A program made the translations under genes and the position numbers. Positions 28,996 to 37,974 of a DNA stretch of 64,000 bases are shown piece after piece. Source of the stretch: Edaphobacter flagellatus (GTDB taxonomy: Bacteria > Acidobacteriota > Terriglobia > Terriglobales > Acidobacteriaceae); the NCBI RefSeq assembly GCF_025264665.1, contig NZ_CP073697.1, positions 3,267,501-3,331,500 on the forward strand, in the 5' to 3' direction. How positions within the stretch are numbered: position 1 is the stretch's first letter; each line of letters starts with the position of its first letter. The notes under the pieces were generated by a model that was not told the DNA's origin, did no database searches, and worked only from the letters and a program-made list of their open reading frames with translations.

Positions 28996-30255
28996 TTACT
29001 CAAGCTTTCGCAACAAACCAACTGAACGCAATAGTGTTCCAATTGCAACGCGTGCGCAGAACCTCATTGTTTCCAGTGTGGGACGAAGGTCGCGGAGATC
29101 GAAGTCAAAAAAATGCAGATTGCTTTTGTAGCTGCTAAATAGTTGCTTCCACGTCAGAATACCGCGCTCTACATAACGTGGCATAGCCGGGATGTCGCGA
29201 CGTAGAACGACATGCCGGAAATTGAAGTTGGTGGTTTCCATGGGTTCGATCGGCTGTCCGATGAGATCGAGATAGTGCAGCCAGCCGATAGGAACCCCAG
29301 CGTAAATGGCAGCATCTGCGGTAACGCTGTAACGTGGATTGGCTTCGATGAGACGTACTACGCCGTCCCGGGTGTCTCTTTTGACTTCAATCTCACAGAT
29401 GCCAACGTAGCGAATGCTGCGCAGAAAGTTATCGCATAGTGCGGCGATCTCCTGATCGATGACTGGTTCCACCATGGAGCCTGAGCCAAAGAGGATTGGG
29501 TTTGCGCGAAGTTCGTGGACGACAGAGTAGCCGATGCGACGGCTATCGGAGCCGTAAACGGAGAGATAGCAGAATTTAGCGTCGTCTCCGCCAGAGATGA
29601 TTTCCTGTACGACTGCTTCGGGGCGATAGGTTTCTGCCTGCGAATAATTGTCGAGTAGGGAGGCTGGCGTCTCGGCGGTGATCAGTTTCAAGCCGCGCAG
29701 TTTGTTGCCTTCGGGAAGAGAGTCCCACTCGCGTTGATGGCGTGGTTTGATGAGGCACGGGAAGCGGGCTTCCGCGGTGAATCGTTCGAGATCGGCCCGA
29801 GACTGTATATAGGCCGTGCGTGGAATGGGCAGGTTGTGTTGAGCGGCTAGCGCATATTGCTGCTCTTTTGTGGCAAGGGCAGCCTGCACGGCGATGGATT
29901 CGAGGGAAAAGATATAGTGGGCCTGAAGCTCTTTTGCATGATTTCCTAAAGCCGCAACGAAGATATCGGCTGCCGGGATGATGACCGGTTTTGTGCCGAG
30001 CTGGTTAGCGAGGCCGATCATGAAGGCGACCCAGTCTGCCGGGGAGGTATCGGGATTGGGGCATAGATGCGACTTGCCGTACGAGGAGCGGAAACCTTCG
30101 TGCGAAGCATCATAGTCTATCCCAACTACACGAACGCCTTGACGCAGAAGATCACGCATAAGGTTGAGTCCGGTTTGATAGACGCTGGCGACTACGACTG
30201 GCGGCCAACTATTTTTTGCATGAGTTGCCGTCAAGCAAGGGTTTCCTTCTTTCAT
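28996..30255 (-). CDS. ATP-grasp carboxylate-amine ligase-like protein
   Basis: 419 residues. An N-terminal Rossmann-like part (VVVASVYQTGLNLMRDLLRQGVRVVGID) precedes an ATP-grasp core: LATKEQQYALAAQHNLPIPRT, FPCLIKPRH, VQEIISGGDDAKFCY and ICEIEVKRDTRDGVVRLIEANPRY, where the final E and N bind magnesium. The layout resembles the carbamoyl-phosphate-synthase-like/PylC group found in surface-polysaccharide and peptide-like ligation. It presumably joins a carboxylate and an amine, perhaps on a glycan; the substrates are not known. It probably shares a transcript with the deacetylase. Confidence 0.82.
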   Translation of the reverse strand: MKEGNPCLTATHAKNSWPPVVVASVYQTGLNLMRDLLRQGVRVVGIDYDASHEGFRSSYGKSHLCPNPDTSPADWVAFMIGLANQLGTKPVIIPAADIFVAALGNHAKELQAHYIFSLESIAVQAALATKEQQYALAAQHNLPIPRTAYIQSRADLERFTAEARFPCLIKPRHQREWDSLPEGNKLRGLKLITAETPASLLDNYSQAETYRPEAVVQEIISGGDDAKFCYLSVYGSDSRRIGYSVVHELRANPILFGSGSMVEPVIDQEIAALCDNFLRSIRYVGICEIEVKRDTRDGVVRLIEANPRYSVTADAAIYAGVPIGWLHYLDLIGQPIEPMETTNFNFRHVVLRRDIPAMPRYVERGILTWKQLFSSYKSNLHFFDFDLRDLRPTLETMRFCARVAIGTLLRSVGLLRKLE

Positions 30256-30294
30256 GTGAGATGCGGATAGTCGGAGTGGTGTTGGCGAGTGGCT

Positions 30295-30669
30295 CTATGG
30301 ATTCTTTGAGCGCTCTTTGATGCTTTTTGCGAGCTGCTCTACCTCTTGCGCCTTTTTAATGACAGAGACGGAGAGCGTATCTTTATTGCTCTTCTCTACC
30401 TCGGCCTTCAGCTCCTGGGTCAGACGATAGAGTTTTTCTGTGTCGGCCTGGAGATCAGCTCTCCGCTTTTCCGCAGGGGTCATTGGCGAGGATGAAGTGG
30501 ATTTTTGATTGGTAGCTGTAGCAGCCTGAGTTTGTTTGGTTGCTGAGCCGCTGTCTTGTTTTGACGTATCAACTGCCTGAGCCACTAATGCGCCACAAAA
30601 CACGAGCGGTAGTGCAAGAGTGTGCAATGCGCTGCAGATCAATCCAGATTGGGTGAGTAGCTTACGCAT
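30295..30669 (-). CDS. Small secreted coiled protein of unknown function
   Basis: 124 residues from ATG 30669; a longer upstream frame looks non-coding. Residues 1-31 form a signal peptide (ALHTLALPLVFCGALVAQA). A Q/T/S-rich linker is followed by a charged amphipathic helix (MTPAEKRRADLQADTEKLYRLTQELKAE through KERSKNP) likely to form a coiled coil. I know no characterised homologue. It lies 40 bases after the start of the ATP-grasp gene's 3' neighbour region on the same strand, and precedes it in transcription order. Confidence 0.65.
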   Translation of the reverse strand: MRKLLTQSGLICSALHTLALPLVFCGALVAQAVDTSKQDSGSATKQTQAATATNQKSTSSSPMTPAEKRRADLQADTEKLYRLTQELKAEVEKSNKDTLSVSVIKKAQEVEQLAKSIKERSKNP

Positions 30670-30791
30670 AGTCGCTTCCGTCTGCTCAAGACAGGTGCCC
30701 GAGCCAACTGTATGACGATTGAAACAGATCGCTGTTATCGCGTCCAGATAAAGCACTCGGCCAGAGTTGTATCTGACCGAGTAGAGGAGGC

Positions 30792-31697
30792 TTAGTTAGA
30801 AGGAGTTCCGGATGCTTTCACTTCCGTTCCGGTGAGGTCTTCGAGAAGGCGGATGGAGCCGCAAATGTCGTCTTCGCCGTAACCTTTTGCGATGGCAGCG
30901 CGAAGCATTTGCCGGGACAGCGACGTTACGGGAGCGGGGATGTTGAGCTCAGCGGCGGAATCCAGCATGAGCTGCATATCTTTTTCCAGCCACTTGACGG
31001 AGAAGTTAGTTGTGAAGTCGCGTTTGAAGACCATAGGGGCTTTGACGGAGATAAACGTCGATTTAGCCGCGCTGTTGTTGAGGATATCGAGCATGATCTC
31101 TGGATCAACTCCAGCTTTGGTTGCGAGAACCATGCTTTCGTTGAACGCTTGCAGCAGATTGCCGAGGATCATGTTTTGGGACAGTTTGGCATGAAGTCCC
31201 ATGCCAGGGCCGCCGCAGTAGTAGAGCAGCTTGCCCATGGCTTGAAAGTAAGGGGTGATCTTCTCAAAGATCTCCTTCTTGCCGCCAACCATAAAAGTGA
31301 GTTGCCCGTTTTCCGCTCCGGCTTTGGAGCCCGTGCAAGGGGCATCGAGGAATTCGATGTTTTTTATGGCAAGCTCTTCGCCGATTCGACGACTTTCGGA
31401 AGGAGAGACGGTACTGCAATCGACGATGATTGTGCCAGGTTTGGCCTTTTCGATGAGGCCATCTTTGCCGAGGATGACTTCACGCACCATGGCGGTGTCT
31501 CCGACACAGAGGAAGATGCAATCACTTACTTCGGCGACATTGGCCGGTGTTGCATACGCAGTGCCGCCTTGTGCGGCCAGTTGCTGCGCTTTGGAGGGAT
31601 TGTGCGACCAGAGTGCTACGGTGTGTCCTGCGTCGATGAGGTGTTTGGCCATCGGACCACCCATGATGCCGAGGCCAAGAAATCCTAAATTTGCCAT
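30792..31697 (-). CDS. Beta-hydroxyacid dehydrogenase, GarR/glyoxylate-reductase type
   Basis: 301 residues. The NAD(P) site GLGIMGGPMAKHL opens the Rossmann domain, and the C-terminal helical domain has GMGLHAKLSQNM, with K171 the conserved catalytic lysine. The substrate-loop motif reads DAPCTGSKAGAENGQL rather than DAPVSGG, closer to the glyoxylate/succinic-semialdehyde reductase group than to classical GarR. It reduces short semialdehydes, such as tartronate semialdehyde to glycerate or glyoxylate to glycolate. The permease gene lies 35 bases upstream on the same strand and glycerate kinase is next door, supporting a glycerate role. Confidence 0.88.
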   Translation of the reverse strand: MANLGFLGLGIMGGPMAKHLIDAGHTVALWSHNPSKAQQLAAQGGTAYATPANVAEVSDCIFLCVGDTAMVREVILGKDGLIEKAKPGTIIVDCSTVSPSESRRIGEELAIKNIEFLDAPCTGSKAGAENGQLTFMVGGKKEIFEKITPYFQAMGKLLYYCGGPGMGLHAKLSQNMILGNLLQAFNESMVLATKAGVDPEIMLDILNNSAAKSTFISVKAPMVFKRDFTTNFSVKWLEKDMQLMLDSAAELNIPAPVTSLSRQMLRAAIAKGYGEDDICGSIRLLEDLTGTEVKASGTPSN

Positions 31698-31732
31698 TGG
31701 TGTGTATCCCCTTTACTTGGATTGTGCATGGT

Positions 31733-33412
31733 TTAGAGGTGAGTGAAATAGGCGTAGAGCATGGCAATACCGCCTGTCATGATGATGAGGAGAAGGCTGT
31801 GGCGGAAGGTAAAGCGAAAGAGCCTGACCTGCTGCTGGGCCGTAAGACCGGTGGACGCTGCGGCAACGGCGATGGTTTGCAGGCTGATCATCTTCCCCAT
31901 AACTCCACCTGATGAGTTTGCGGCTGCCATTAATACTGGTGAGAAGCCGAGCTTGTTTGCGGTAACAACCTGGAGATTGCCGAAGAGTGCATTCGATGAA
32001 GTATCTGAGCCGGTCAGGAAGACTCCAACCCAGCCAAGCAAGACGCTGAAGAATGGGAAAAATGGGCCGGTTGCGGCGAAAGCGAGGCCGAGCGTGGCAG
32101 TTGCTCCACAATAATTCATCAGAAAAGCAATGCCTAACACTAACGTAATGGTTGCGACAGGGAAGCGTAGCTGTCTGATGACGAACAGCAAAATATTGCC
32201 GAAGCGGGCTGGCCTGACACGAAGTAAAACAGCAGAAAGAAGGGCTGCCACCATGCAAGCTGTGCCTGGCGCAGCGAGCCAATTCAGGGTAAAGAGTGCG
32301 TGGTAGGGGGATTCATTGGCCACGATCGGCGGCATTCTGTGCACTATGTCGTGCAGATAAGGCCATTTGATAACGATGGTTACCGAACCGAGCAGATGCT
32401 GCATCGGCTGGATGCCCCAAAGCAGGACGCAGCAGACGACGAGGCCATAGGGCATCCACGCGCCAAGGACCTGAGTAAAGGAATAGTCGGCAGGTGTGCT
32501 TCCTTGACGAGAGATGTTAGCGGATTCTGTCTCGTTCTCCGTGCGAGAGAGTCTCCAGAATGCCGAGCTGTGTACGAGGTGTGGAGAGGATGGATCGGCG
32601 GGAGCAGTATTCTTCAGATAGATGATGAGCACTGCTATTGTTGCGACGGATGCAAGGATGTCGGTGAGAGCAGGGCCGAAGTGTGTTGACACAAGATACT
32701 GACCTCCACCGAAGACGACACCTGCGAGCATGCAGGGGAAGACAATTCCTTGTAATGCACGCTTTCCGCCAATGGCCATCATGAGATGGAGAGGTATGAT
32801 GACGGCGATTGGAGAACAGAGCGCACCTACGGCAGCACTTAATTTATTGAGAGGAAGTCCTGTTGTTCCGGCAAGTGTGTATATCGGGATCCCGATGGAA
32901 CCAAAGGCTACGGGAGCTGTGTTGGTGAGCAGGCAGATGGCTGATGCGCTAAACGGAGAAAAGCCAAGTCCGATGAGCATCGTGGACGCGATGGCAACAG
33001 GCGTTCCGAATCCAGATGCCCCCTCAAGGAAGCCTCCGAATGCAAATGCTATGAGTATGGCCTGCAATCGCGGATCAGGCGTGAGACGACCAATGGAGTT
33101 CTTGATGATTTCGAAGCGTCCTGTCTCCACTGTGATACGAAAAAGGATAAGAGCCCAGAAGATGATCCAGCATATAGGAAACAGTCCAAAGGCTGCGCCG
33201 TAAAGGATTGCACTACATGCAGCTCTGATGGGCATATGGTAGCCCGCTGTAGCCAGCAGAAATGTGATGATTAGACCTATGATGCCGGCTATCCATGCCG
33301 GCCTGCGGAAGACGCCAAGCAGCAGGAGCATCGCAATAATGGGCAACGCAGCCAGAAGAAAAGAAGTGGCAAGGCCAAAATGGAAGAGGAAATACGATTG
33401 CTGCCAGGTCAA
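31733..33412 (-). CDS. LctP/GlcA-family lactate or glycolate permease
   Basis: 559 residues from TTG 33412. That start follows aggaga at 6 bases and gives the family N-terminus TWQQSYFLFHFGLATSFLLAALPI; a GTG-started extension to 33505 would add 31 atypical residues. At least twelve membrane helices are visible, with the family signatures FGGFLEGASGFGTPVAI and GVFLTGSDTSSNALFGNLQV. Members carry L-lactate, D-lactate and glycolate with protons. Being co-directional with a hydroxyacid dehydrogenase and next to glycerate kinase, it may import a two- or three-carbon hydroxy acid. Substrate is not decided by sequence. Confidence 0.88.
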   Translation of the reverse strand: MTWQQSYFLFHFGLATSFLLAALPIIAMLLLLGVFRRPAWIAGIIGLIITFLLATAGYHMPIRAACSAILYGAAFGLFPICWIIFWALILFRITVETGRFEIIKNSIGRLTPDPRLQAILIAFAFGGFLEGASGFGTPVAIASTMLIGLGFSPFSASAICLLTNTAPVAFGSIGIPIYTLAGTTGLPLNKLSAAVGALCSPIAVIIPLHLMMAIGGKRALQGIVFPCMLAGVVFGGGQYLVSTHFGPALTDILASVATIAVLIIYLKNTAPADPSSPHLVHSSAFWRLSRTENETESANISRQGSTPADYSFTQVLGAWMPYGLVVCCVLLWGIQPMQHLLGSVTIVIKWPYLHDIVHRMPPIVANESPYHALFTLNWLAAPGTACMVAALLSAVLLRVRPARFGNILLFVIRQLRFPVATITLVLGIAFLMNYCGATATLGLAFAATGPFFPFFSVLLGWVGVFLTGSDTSSNALFGNLQVVTANKLGFSPVLMAAANSSGGVMGKMISLQTIAVAAASTGLTAQQQVRLFRFTFRHSLLLIIMTGGIAMLYAYFTHL

Positions 33413-33588
33413 TATGGTGTCTCCTGAGAGCCGAATCAAGTTTGAAGTGGGTGCTGCCGACACAATGATTGTATGTGTTGAAGAATAGGTTGCGCTGCTG
33501 ATCACGTGAGCTTGTATGATTTTTGCCAGTTTGAGTGGCAGAGGTCTAAGAAGATGCTTTCCATGTTTAGGACAAAAGCCTTATTTTT

Positions 33589-34944
33589 ATGAGCGATCCA
33601 GGATTCAGTTCAAAATTGAAGTCTCTCCGCGAAATGGCACACCGCATATTCGAAGAGGCCATGGATGCTTGCTCGGTGTCTCGGGCATTTGCATCAAAAG
33701 TCAGCGCCAAAGACAACATTCTTCGATTGGGGGGAGTGGAGTGTGCCGATCTTTCAGAAGTGAAGCGCATCCTGACAATCGCAATTGGCAAGGGGGCTGG
33801 CAGCCTATTGCAGGCTTTTCTTGAGCAGCGATCGATTGTGGATGGCCGTGAGGTGCTGGGTGTTCTCGATGCGCCTGACGGCTTGGAAAATTTACCTGCC
33901 GGTATCTCTTATTTCCGGGGCGGACACCCTCTTCCCAATGAAGCTTCATTTGCAGCTGCGCGCAAGGCTCTGGATTTATTGGTTTTTTCTGTCGAGGACT
34001 CCAGGGCGAGTGAGACTTTCTGCTTTTTCCTGATGAGTGGTGGGGGATCTGCGATGTTTGAACTTCCTCTAGACCCCTCCATTTCGCTCGAAGATACCGC
34101 TCAATTTCATCGAGCACTCGTGCAGAGTGGCGCCTCCATCATAGAGATCAATTGCATCCGGAAACATTTCTCAGCTGTGAAGGGTGGGCGTCTTGCGTTG
34201 GCCGCGAAGGATCTTCGTCATATCACGCTTGCTGTCTCCGATGTGCCATCGGGGCAGTTGGATAGTCTTTCGTCCGGGCCTACCGTGCCCGATTCATCTA
34301 CGGTAGAACAGTGCAGAGCTATTCTTGAGAAATATGCATTGCTTCCGCAGTTTCCTGAATCTGTTCAGCGATTCTTTATGACGCCGCAATTTGTAGAAAC
34401 TCCGAAAGTTGGTGAGATCCGAGAGAATATTTTTTCCGTGCTTTCTTCCGATGATCTGGCGGTTGCGGCCAGTGAAGCTGCAGGACGATGTGGATTTAAG
34501 ACATTTATCGATAATAGCTGCGACGATTGGGATTATGCCGCGGCGGCAGACTATCTGCTTAATCGCCTTAGAGTGCTACGACGGGAACATGGCCGAGTCT
34601 GCCTTATCTCGGCTGGCGAAGTGACGGTACGCTTGTCTTGTTCGAATCATGAAAAGCGTGCTGGAGGGAGAAATCAGCACTTCGCGCTCTACAGTGCACT
34701 GCAACTTCAAAAGCTGGAATCTACCGTGATCTTATCGGTGGGTTCGGATGGTATTGACGGAAATAGTATGGCAGCAGGTGCGGCCGTTGATATCACTACA
34801 GTGCTTGAGCGGAGATTTGAAGCGCAGAGAGCGTTGAGCAGGTTCGATTCCTTCTCGTTTCTGAATGCTATCGGAGATACCGTTATTACAGGTCCAACAG
34901 GCAATAACCTGCGAGATTTGCGTGTGCTGCTAGCGGATGAATAA
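33589..34944 (+). CDS. gckA: Glycerate 2-kinase (GckA/MOFRL family)
   Basis: 451 residues. The N-terminal DUF4147 domain has ILTIAIGKGAGSLLQAF, SGGGSAMFELP and KHFSAVKGGRLA; the C-terminal MOFRL domain has GRNQHFALYSALQL and SVGSDGIDGNSMAAGA. It phosphorylates D-glycerate at C2, feeding lower glycolysis. It is divergent from the permease/reductase pair and convergent with the PfkB operon. The 176-base divergent gap contains a short palindrome acaatgattgt at 33462-33472. No ribosome site is clear, a point against full certainty about the start. Confidence 0.9.
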   Translation: MSDPGFSSKLKSLREMAHRIFEEAMDACSVSRAFASKVSAKDNILRLGGVECADLSEVKRILTIAIGKGAGSLLQAFLEQRSIVDGREVLGVLDAPDGLENLPAGISYFRGGHPLPNEASFAAARKALDLLVFSVEDSRASETFCFFLMSGGGSAMFELPLDPSISLEDTAQFHRALVQSGASIIEINCIRKHFSAVKGGRLALAAKDLRHITLAVSDVPSGQLDSLSSGPTVPDSSTVEQCRAILEKYALLPQFPESVQRFFMTPQFVETPKVGEIRENIFSVLSSDDLAVAASEAAGRCGFKTFIDNSCDDWDYAAAADYLLNRLRVLRREHGRVCLISAGEVTVRLSCSNHEKRAGGRNQHFALYSALQLQKLESTVILSVGSDGIDGNSMAAGAAVDITTVLERRFEAQRALSRFDSFSFLNAIGDTVITGPTGNNLRDLRVLLADE

Positions 34945-34965
34945 TTTACGCAATCTTATCCGATG

Positions 34966-35985
34966 TCATAGCCGTGTCGTTGTAGCTATCTTCGTAATGT
35001 TCTTTAATAAGCCCGCTTGAAAGGGTATTTCTGGCGACGACCGCAGCAGGAGAATTATGTCTTCAAGTGTTGGTATCGCATCCCAACCCTTCCGGGCATC
35101 GTTGCGTCCCGAAGCTTTGATGGCGGCAGCCGCTGAAGCAAATAAAATTGCTTCATCCAGCGGGATCTCACGGGCTATAGCAAGCGCAAATGCTCCATGA
35201 AATGTATCGCCACAGCCATTTGTGTCGAAGGCATCAACTTCGAAGGCTGGAAGATGCGTAACATTACTATGACGGTTGCTTGCGTAGTAACAACCATCTG
35301 CTCCTGCTGTTACTACAGTGGCCGCTCGTCCTGCTTTTGCAAGATGCAAACAGGCTTCATGCGGATTTTCAGCGTTACTCGCCCAACGGGCGAATTCATA
35401 AGGAACAACTAGATAGTCTGCAAGTTCGGCTAGTTGCTTGGCAGGCTCGGATTTACCTTCGATATCGCATAAAAGTGGAATGCCTATATTACGTATTTTT
35501 CTTGCTACATCAATGGGCACATGCCCCGACACGTGATCCAGTAACACAAGGCACGCTGACAAAAGAAGGGAATCGGGGATATCTTCTGGTGCGAGTGGAC
35601 GAAATTTCGAGGCATCATAAAACACATTGCGATTGCCTAAGCTATCGACCACAATCGTGCTGTGGTATGGGGCTGCGATGCAATCTCGAATGATGTGAGA
35701 GGTGTCTATATTTTTTGTTTGCAGCTGTTGTTCAATGTACTGCGACAGCTCATCGCCCCCTAAGCGCGCACAAAACGCGGATCGTCCTCGGAGTGTGCCG
35801 ACGGTAGCGATAGCAGTGCAGGCGGGTCCCCCGCCATAGCGCTTCTTGGCTTCAACTGCAATTTTAATGTTGGGCGGAGGATAGGATGAAATATACAAAA
35901 GATCGTCTACGGCAGCGATCCCTATGGCAAGAACATCATAGCTCTTCGGGGAGAGAATGCTTACGGATTTGTGTTCTTGCTGCAT
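34966..35985 (-). CDS. PfkB/ribokinase-family carbohydrate kinase
   Basis: 339 residues. Signature 1 surrounds YGGGPACTAIATVGTLRG near 50-67; signature 2 is DTNGCGDTFHGAF, with D260 the catalytic base and GCGD the anion hole. PfkB enzymes phosphorylate sugars or nucleosides; ketohexokinases of this family phosphorylate ketoses at C1. It is the last gene of the isomerase-aldolase-kinase operon (24 bases after the aldolase), so its likely substrate is the ketose made by the isomerase. The exact position phosphorylated cannot be read. Confidence 0.92.
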   Translation of the reverse strand: MQQEHKSVSILSPKSYDVLAIGIAAVDDLLYISSYPPPNIKIAVEAKKRYGGGPACTAIATVGTLRGRSAFCARLGGDELSQYIEQQLQTKNIDTSHIIRDCIAAPYHSTIVVDSLGNRNVFYDASKFRPLAPEDIPDSLLLSACLVLLDHVSGHVPIDVARKIRNIGIPLLCDIEGKSEPAKQLAELADYLVVPYEFARWASNAENPHEACLHLAKAGRAATVVTAGADGCYYASNRHSNVTHLPAFEVDAFDTNGCGDTFHGAFALAIAREIPLDEAILFASAAAAIKASGRNDARKGWDAIPTLEDIILLLRSSPEIPFQAGLLKNITKIATTTRL

Positions 35986-36009
35986 GGATGAATGTATTCG
36001 TTTAATGGC

Positions 36010-37032
36010 TTACTTGCCGTAGCTCAGTACGGGCGACGTTAGTTCCATATCTTGCTTCAGTGACCGCTGCGGTGGAATGTTTAGCTTAGTCAGGGCGCCG
36101 TGATAGGAACTTACGGCTTCTGCAGGGGATAATTCGTCGTCCGCGACCCTGCGGAGATGCTCAATAAATGACAATTGGTGTTCTGCAGTATTAATTTTTC
36201 GGCCAAATAGAGCAACACGAGCACCGCATTTTTTTGCCGAATGCAATAACGCAAACGCATCATGTGTTGTTCCTGCGGAACCACCAAGTACGCCTACAAC
36301 AAGAGAGGGATCATACGTGCAAATCTCTTCCATCGCTGCGGGGCCATAGTAAGGGATTTTCAAAAAAAGTGGCCTGGCAATTGTTGGAAGTCCCGCCAGC
36401 AGGCGAACGATATGATCATTCACGAAGGACGGGATTGCTTCCTTCGGGATTCTATGTATGTCGGATGGAATATTGGGGCCGAAGACTTCAAGAAAATGAT
36501 GAAATGTTTTCGTCTCTGCTTCAAGACGGAAATCCTTGTATGCCTGCATCGTAGCCAGATCGTAGTCGGGCTGATTGTTGAAAGTGACAGAATAGAGTCC
36601 AAGGTTAACGTATGATTTTCGGAGCTCATGGGGGGGCAGAACGCGGCCCATTTGAATATGGTCGATGGTTGTCGATGAGAAGGGTTTTGAAGGCATCTCA
36701 GCATATGAAGATCCGCGAACAACATGAATATCCGTCGTATCATTTGCACGGACGGCAGGTGTCACAGGAGAGTTTTCAAAGATACGTTCTTGAATAGATA
36801 AAATTTCAGAGGTACTTGCAGACATTAACATGATGTCGACAAAACCCTGGGCAACAATCTCACGAATCTGATCACGAAATTCGGGAAGGCTACGTTGATT
36901 TCCGTGGTGATTTTTGCCCGGTGCGCCAATACCAAATGCCATATCGGCGTCTTTCGCGTCAGCGATGATAAAAGCACGATTGCTGGGAGATTTTTGAAAT
37001 GCTTCCAGTTTAGTGGCCAAAGTTTTTTGCAT
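36010..37032 (-). CDS. TIM-barrel aldolase-like protein (LacD/DeoC type)
   Basis: 340 residues. The sequence has alternating strand-helix segments of a TIM barrel: FIIADAKDADMAFG, GFVDIMLMSAS, VNLGLYSVTFNN, and PLFLKIPYYGPAAMEEI, with K225 placed as a Schiff-base lysine of class I aldolases, then VVGVLGGSAGTTHDAF as a phosphate-binding loop and ARVALFGRKIN. This resembles the LacD/DeoC/FbaB group, which cleaves ketose phosphates to dihydroxyacetone phosphate plus an aldehyde. Position between isomerase and kinase (36 and 24 bases) supports cleavage of the kinase product. Confidence in the family is moderate. Confidence 0.72.
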   Translation of the reverse strand: MQKTLATKLEAFQKSPSNRAFIIADAKDADMAFGIGAPGKNHHGNQRSLPEFRDQIREIVAQGFVDIMLMSASTSEILSIQERIFENSPVTPAVRANDTTDIHVVRGSSYAEMPSKPFSSTTIDHIQMGRVLPPHELRKSYVNLGLYSVTFNNQPDYDLATMQAYKDFRLEAETKTFHHFLEVFGPNIPSDIHRIPKEAIPSFVNDHIVRLLAGLPTIARPLFLKIPYYGPAAMEEICTYDPSLVVGVLGGSAGTTHDAFALLHSAKKCGARVALFGRKINTAEHQLSFIEHLRRVADDELSPAEAVSSYHGALTKLNIPPQRSLKQDMELTSPVLSYGK

Positions 37033-37068
37033 ATCTCTAAGAATTGCGAACGATATTTGTTTGAGGCT

Positions 37069-37758
37069 TTAGCATGTGCGCTTTAAATATTCTGTGCAGA
37101 GTAGGCGCAGAGGTGGTTCATCTTCTTCTATAACAGGGAAGCGCGGTATAGGAAGATGGAAATAGTTGTCATCTGCATCATTATTGGTAGACGAAATTTC
37201 CCCGATAAGTGCAGGGCCATTCGTTGCGTAAAAAGTGTGATAGGTGTGTGGTAGAAGAGTTATCGATTCGCCAGCTTTTAGTGTTACTGTTTTGCCCGCA
37301 TCAATCTTTCGAAGAATGCCATCGCAGATGACGTGGACTGATGTATCCGCCAGTTTTCCACCCGCAGTGGAATGATAGAGCTGGACGACAAGGTCGCCAT
37401 TTGTAGTAAGACCACCTCGGTTGATGATGTCTTCCGTTTTGGTGTGATGACAATGTAAAGGGGTCACCTGTTGTTCTCGAACAAGCATGATCTTTTCTGC
37501 GTATGGTTTAAAATAGCCAGTTTTATCATCTCCACCATTGCGAAGTGTAAAGAGTGTGAGGCCGCACGATAGAAAATTGCCAGAGCCAAAATCCGTTATA
37601 TCCCATCCAAGTTTACTTAGTTGAATCTCGTCAACTTCCTTTCCGCAAAGGCGCCACATATCTGGAGTCCAACTCGCGAAGGGAGGGAGAAAAAAGTGGT
37701 TTGCCGCAAAAAAATCTATCGCTTCGGCAATATATGAATTTATCTCAGACCGTTTCAA
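37069..37758 (-). CDS. D-lyxose ketol-isomerase-like cupin
   Basis: 229 residues from TTG 37758 (ggaaag upstream). It follows the D-lyxose isomerase family from end to end: MKRSEINSYIAEAIDFFAAN, LPPFASWTPDMW, and the cupin metal site PLHCHHTKTEDIINRGG (H102, H104, E109) with a later His in LLPHTYHTFY. Characterised members convert D-lyxose to D-xylulose and D-mannose to D-fructose with a divalent metal. It is the first gene of a three-gene operon with aldolase and kinase, and is divergent from the regulator at 37975. Confidence 0.9.
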   Translation of the reverse strand: MKRSEINSYIAEAIDFFAANHFFLPPFASWTPDMWRLCGKEVDEIQLSKLGWDITDFGSGNFLSCGLTLFTLRNGGDDKTGYFKPYAEKIMLVREQQVTPLHCHHTKTEDIINRGGLTTNGDLVVQLYHSTAGGKLADTSVHVICDGILRKIDAGKTVTLKAGESITLLPHTYHTFYATNGPALIGEISSTNNDADDNYFHLPIPRFPVIEEDEPPLRLLCTEYLKRTC

Positions 37759-37852
37759 TTCTTTCCTTTCGACAGCACACCAACGTTTCAGGACAATGCA
37801 AGAATACGTATAGCCGAGAAGAAGATGATATCGAAATCATTATTTGTTGCTA

Positions 37853-37875
37853 ATCGTTTTGCACTGTAAAACAAA
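37853..37875. promoter_or_regulatory. Candidate operator A, upstream of lyxose-isomerase operon and its regulator
   Basis: TCGTTTT and AAAACAA half-sites surround a 7-8 base centre; the inner TTTTGCA-C-TGTAAAA is a palindrome with one mismatched pair. It lies 95 bases before the isomerase start and 100 before the regulator start, a natural operator place. It matches site B at 39168-39190 at 17 of 23 positions by hand alignment. Confidence 0.5.
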
Positions 37876-37974
37876 ATTCTCTTTCGCGATGAGAATATGC
37901 GTGAGATGGGCTTATGAAAACCTGAATCTGTTTGGGTTTAGCTTGTCCTCAAAAATGCTAGAGTATTTCACTAT

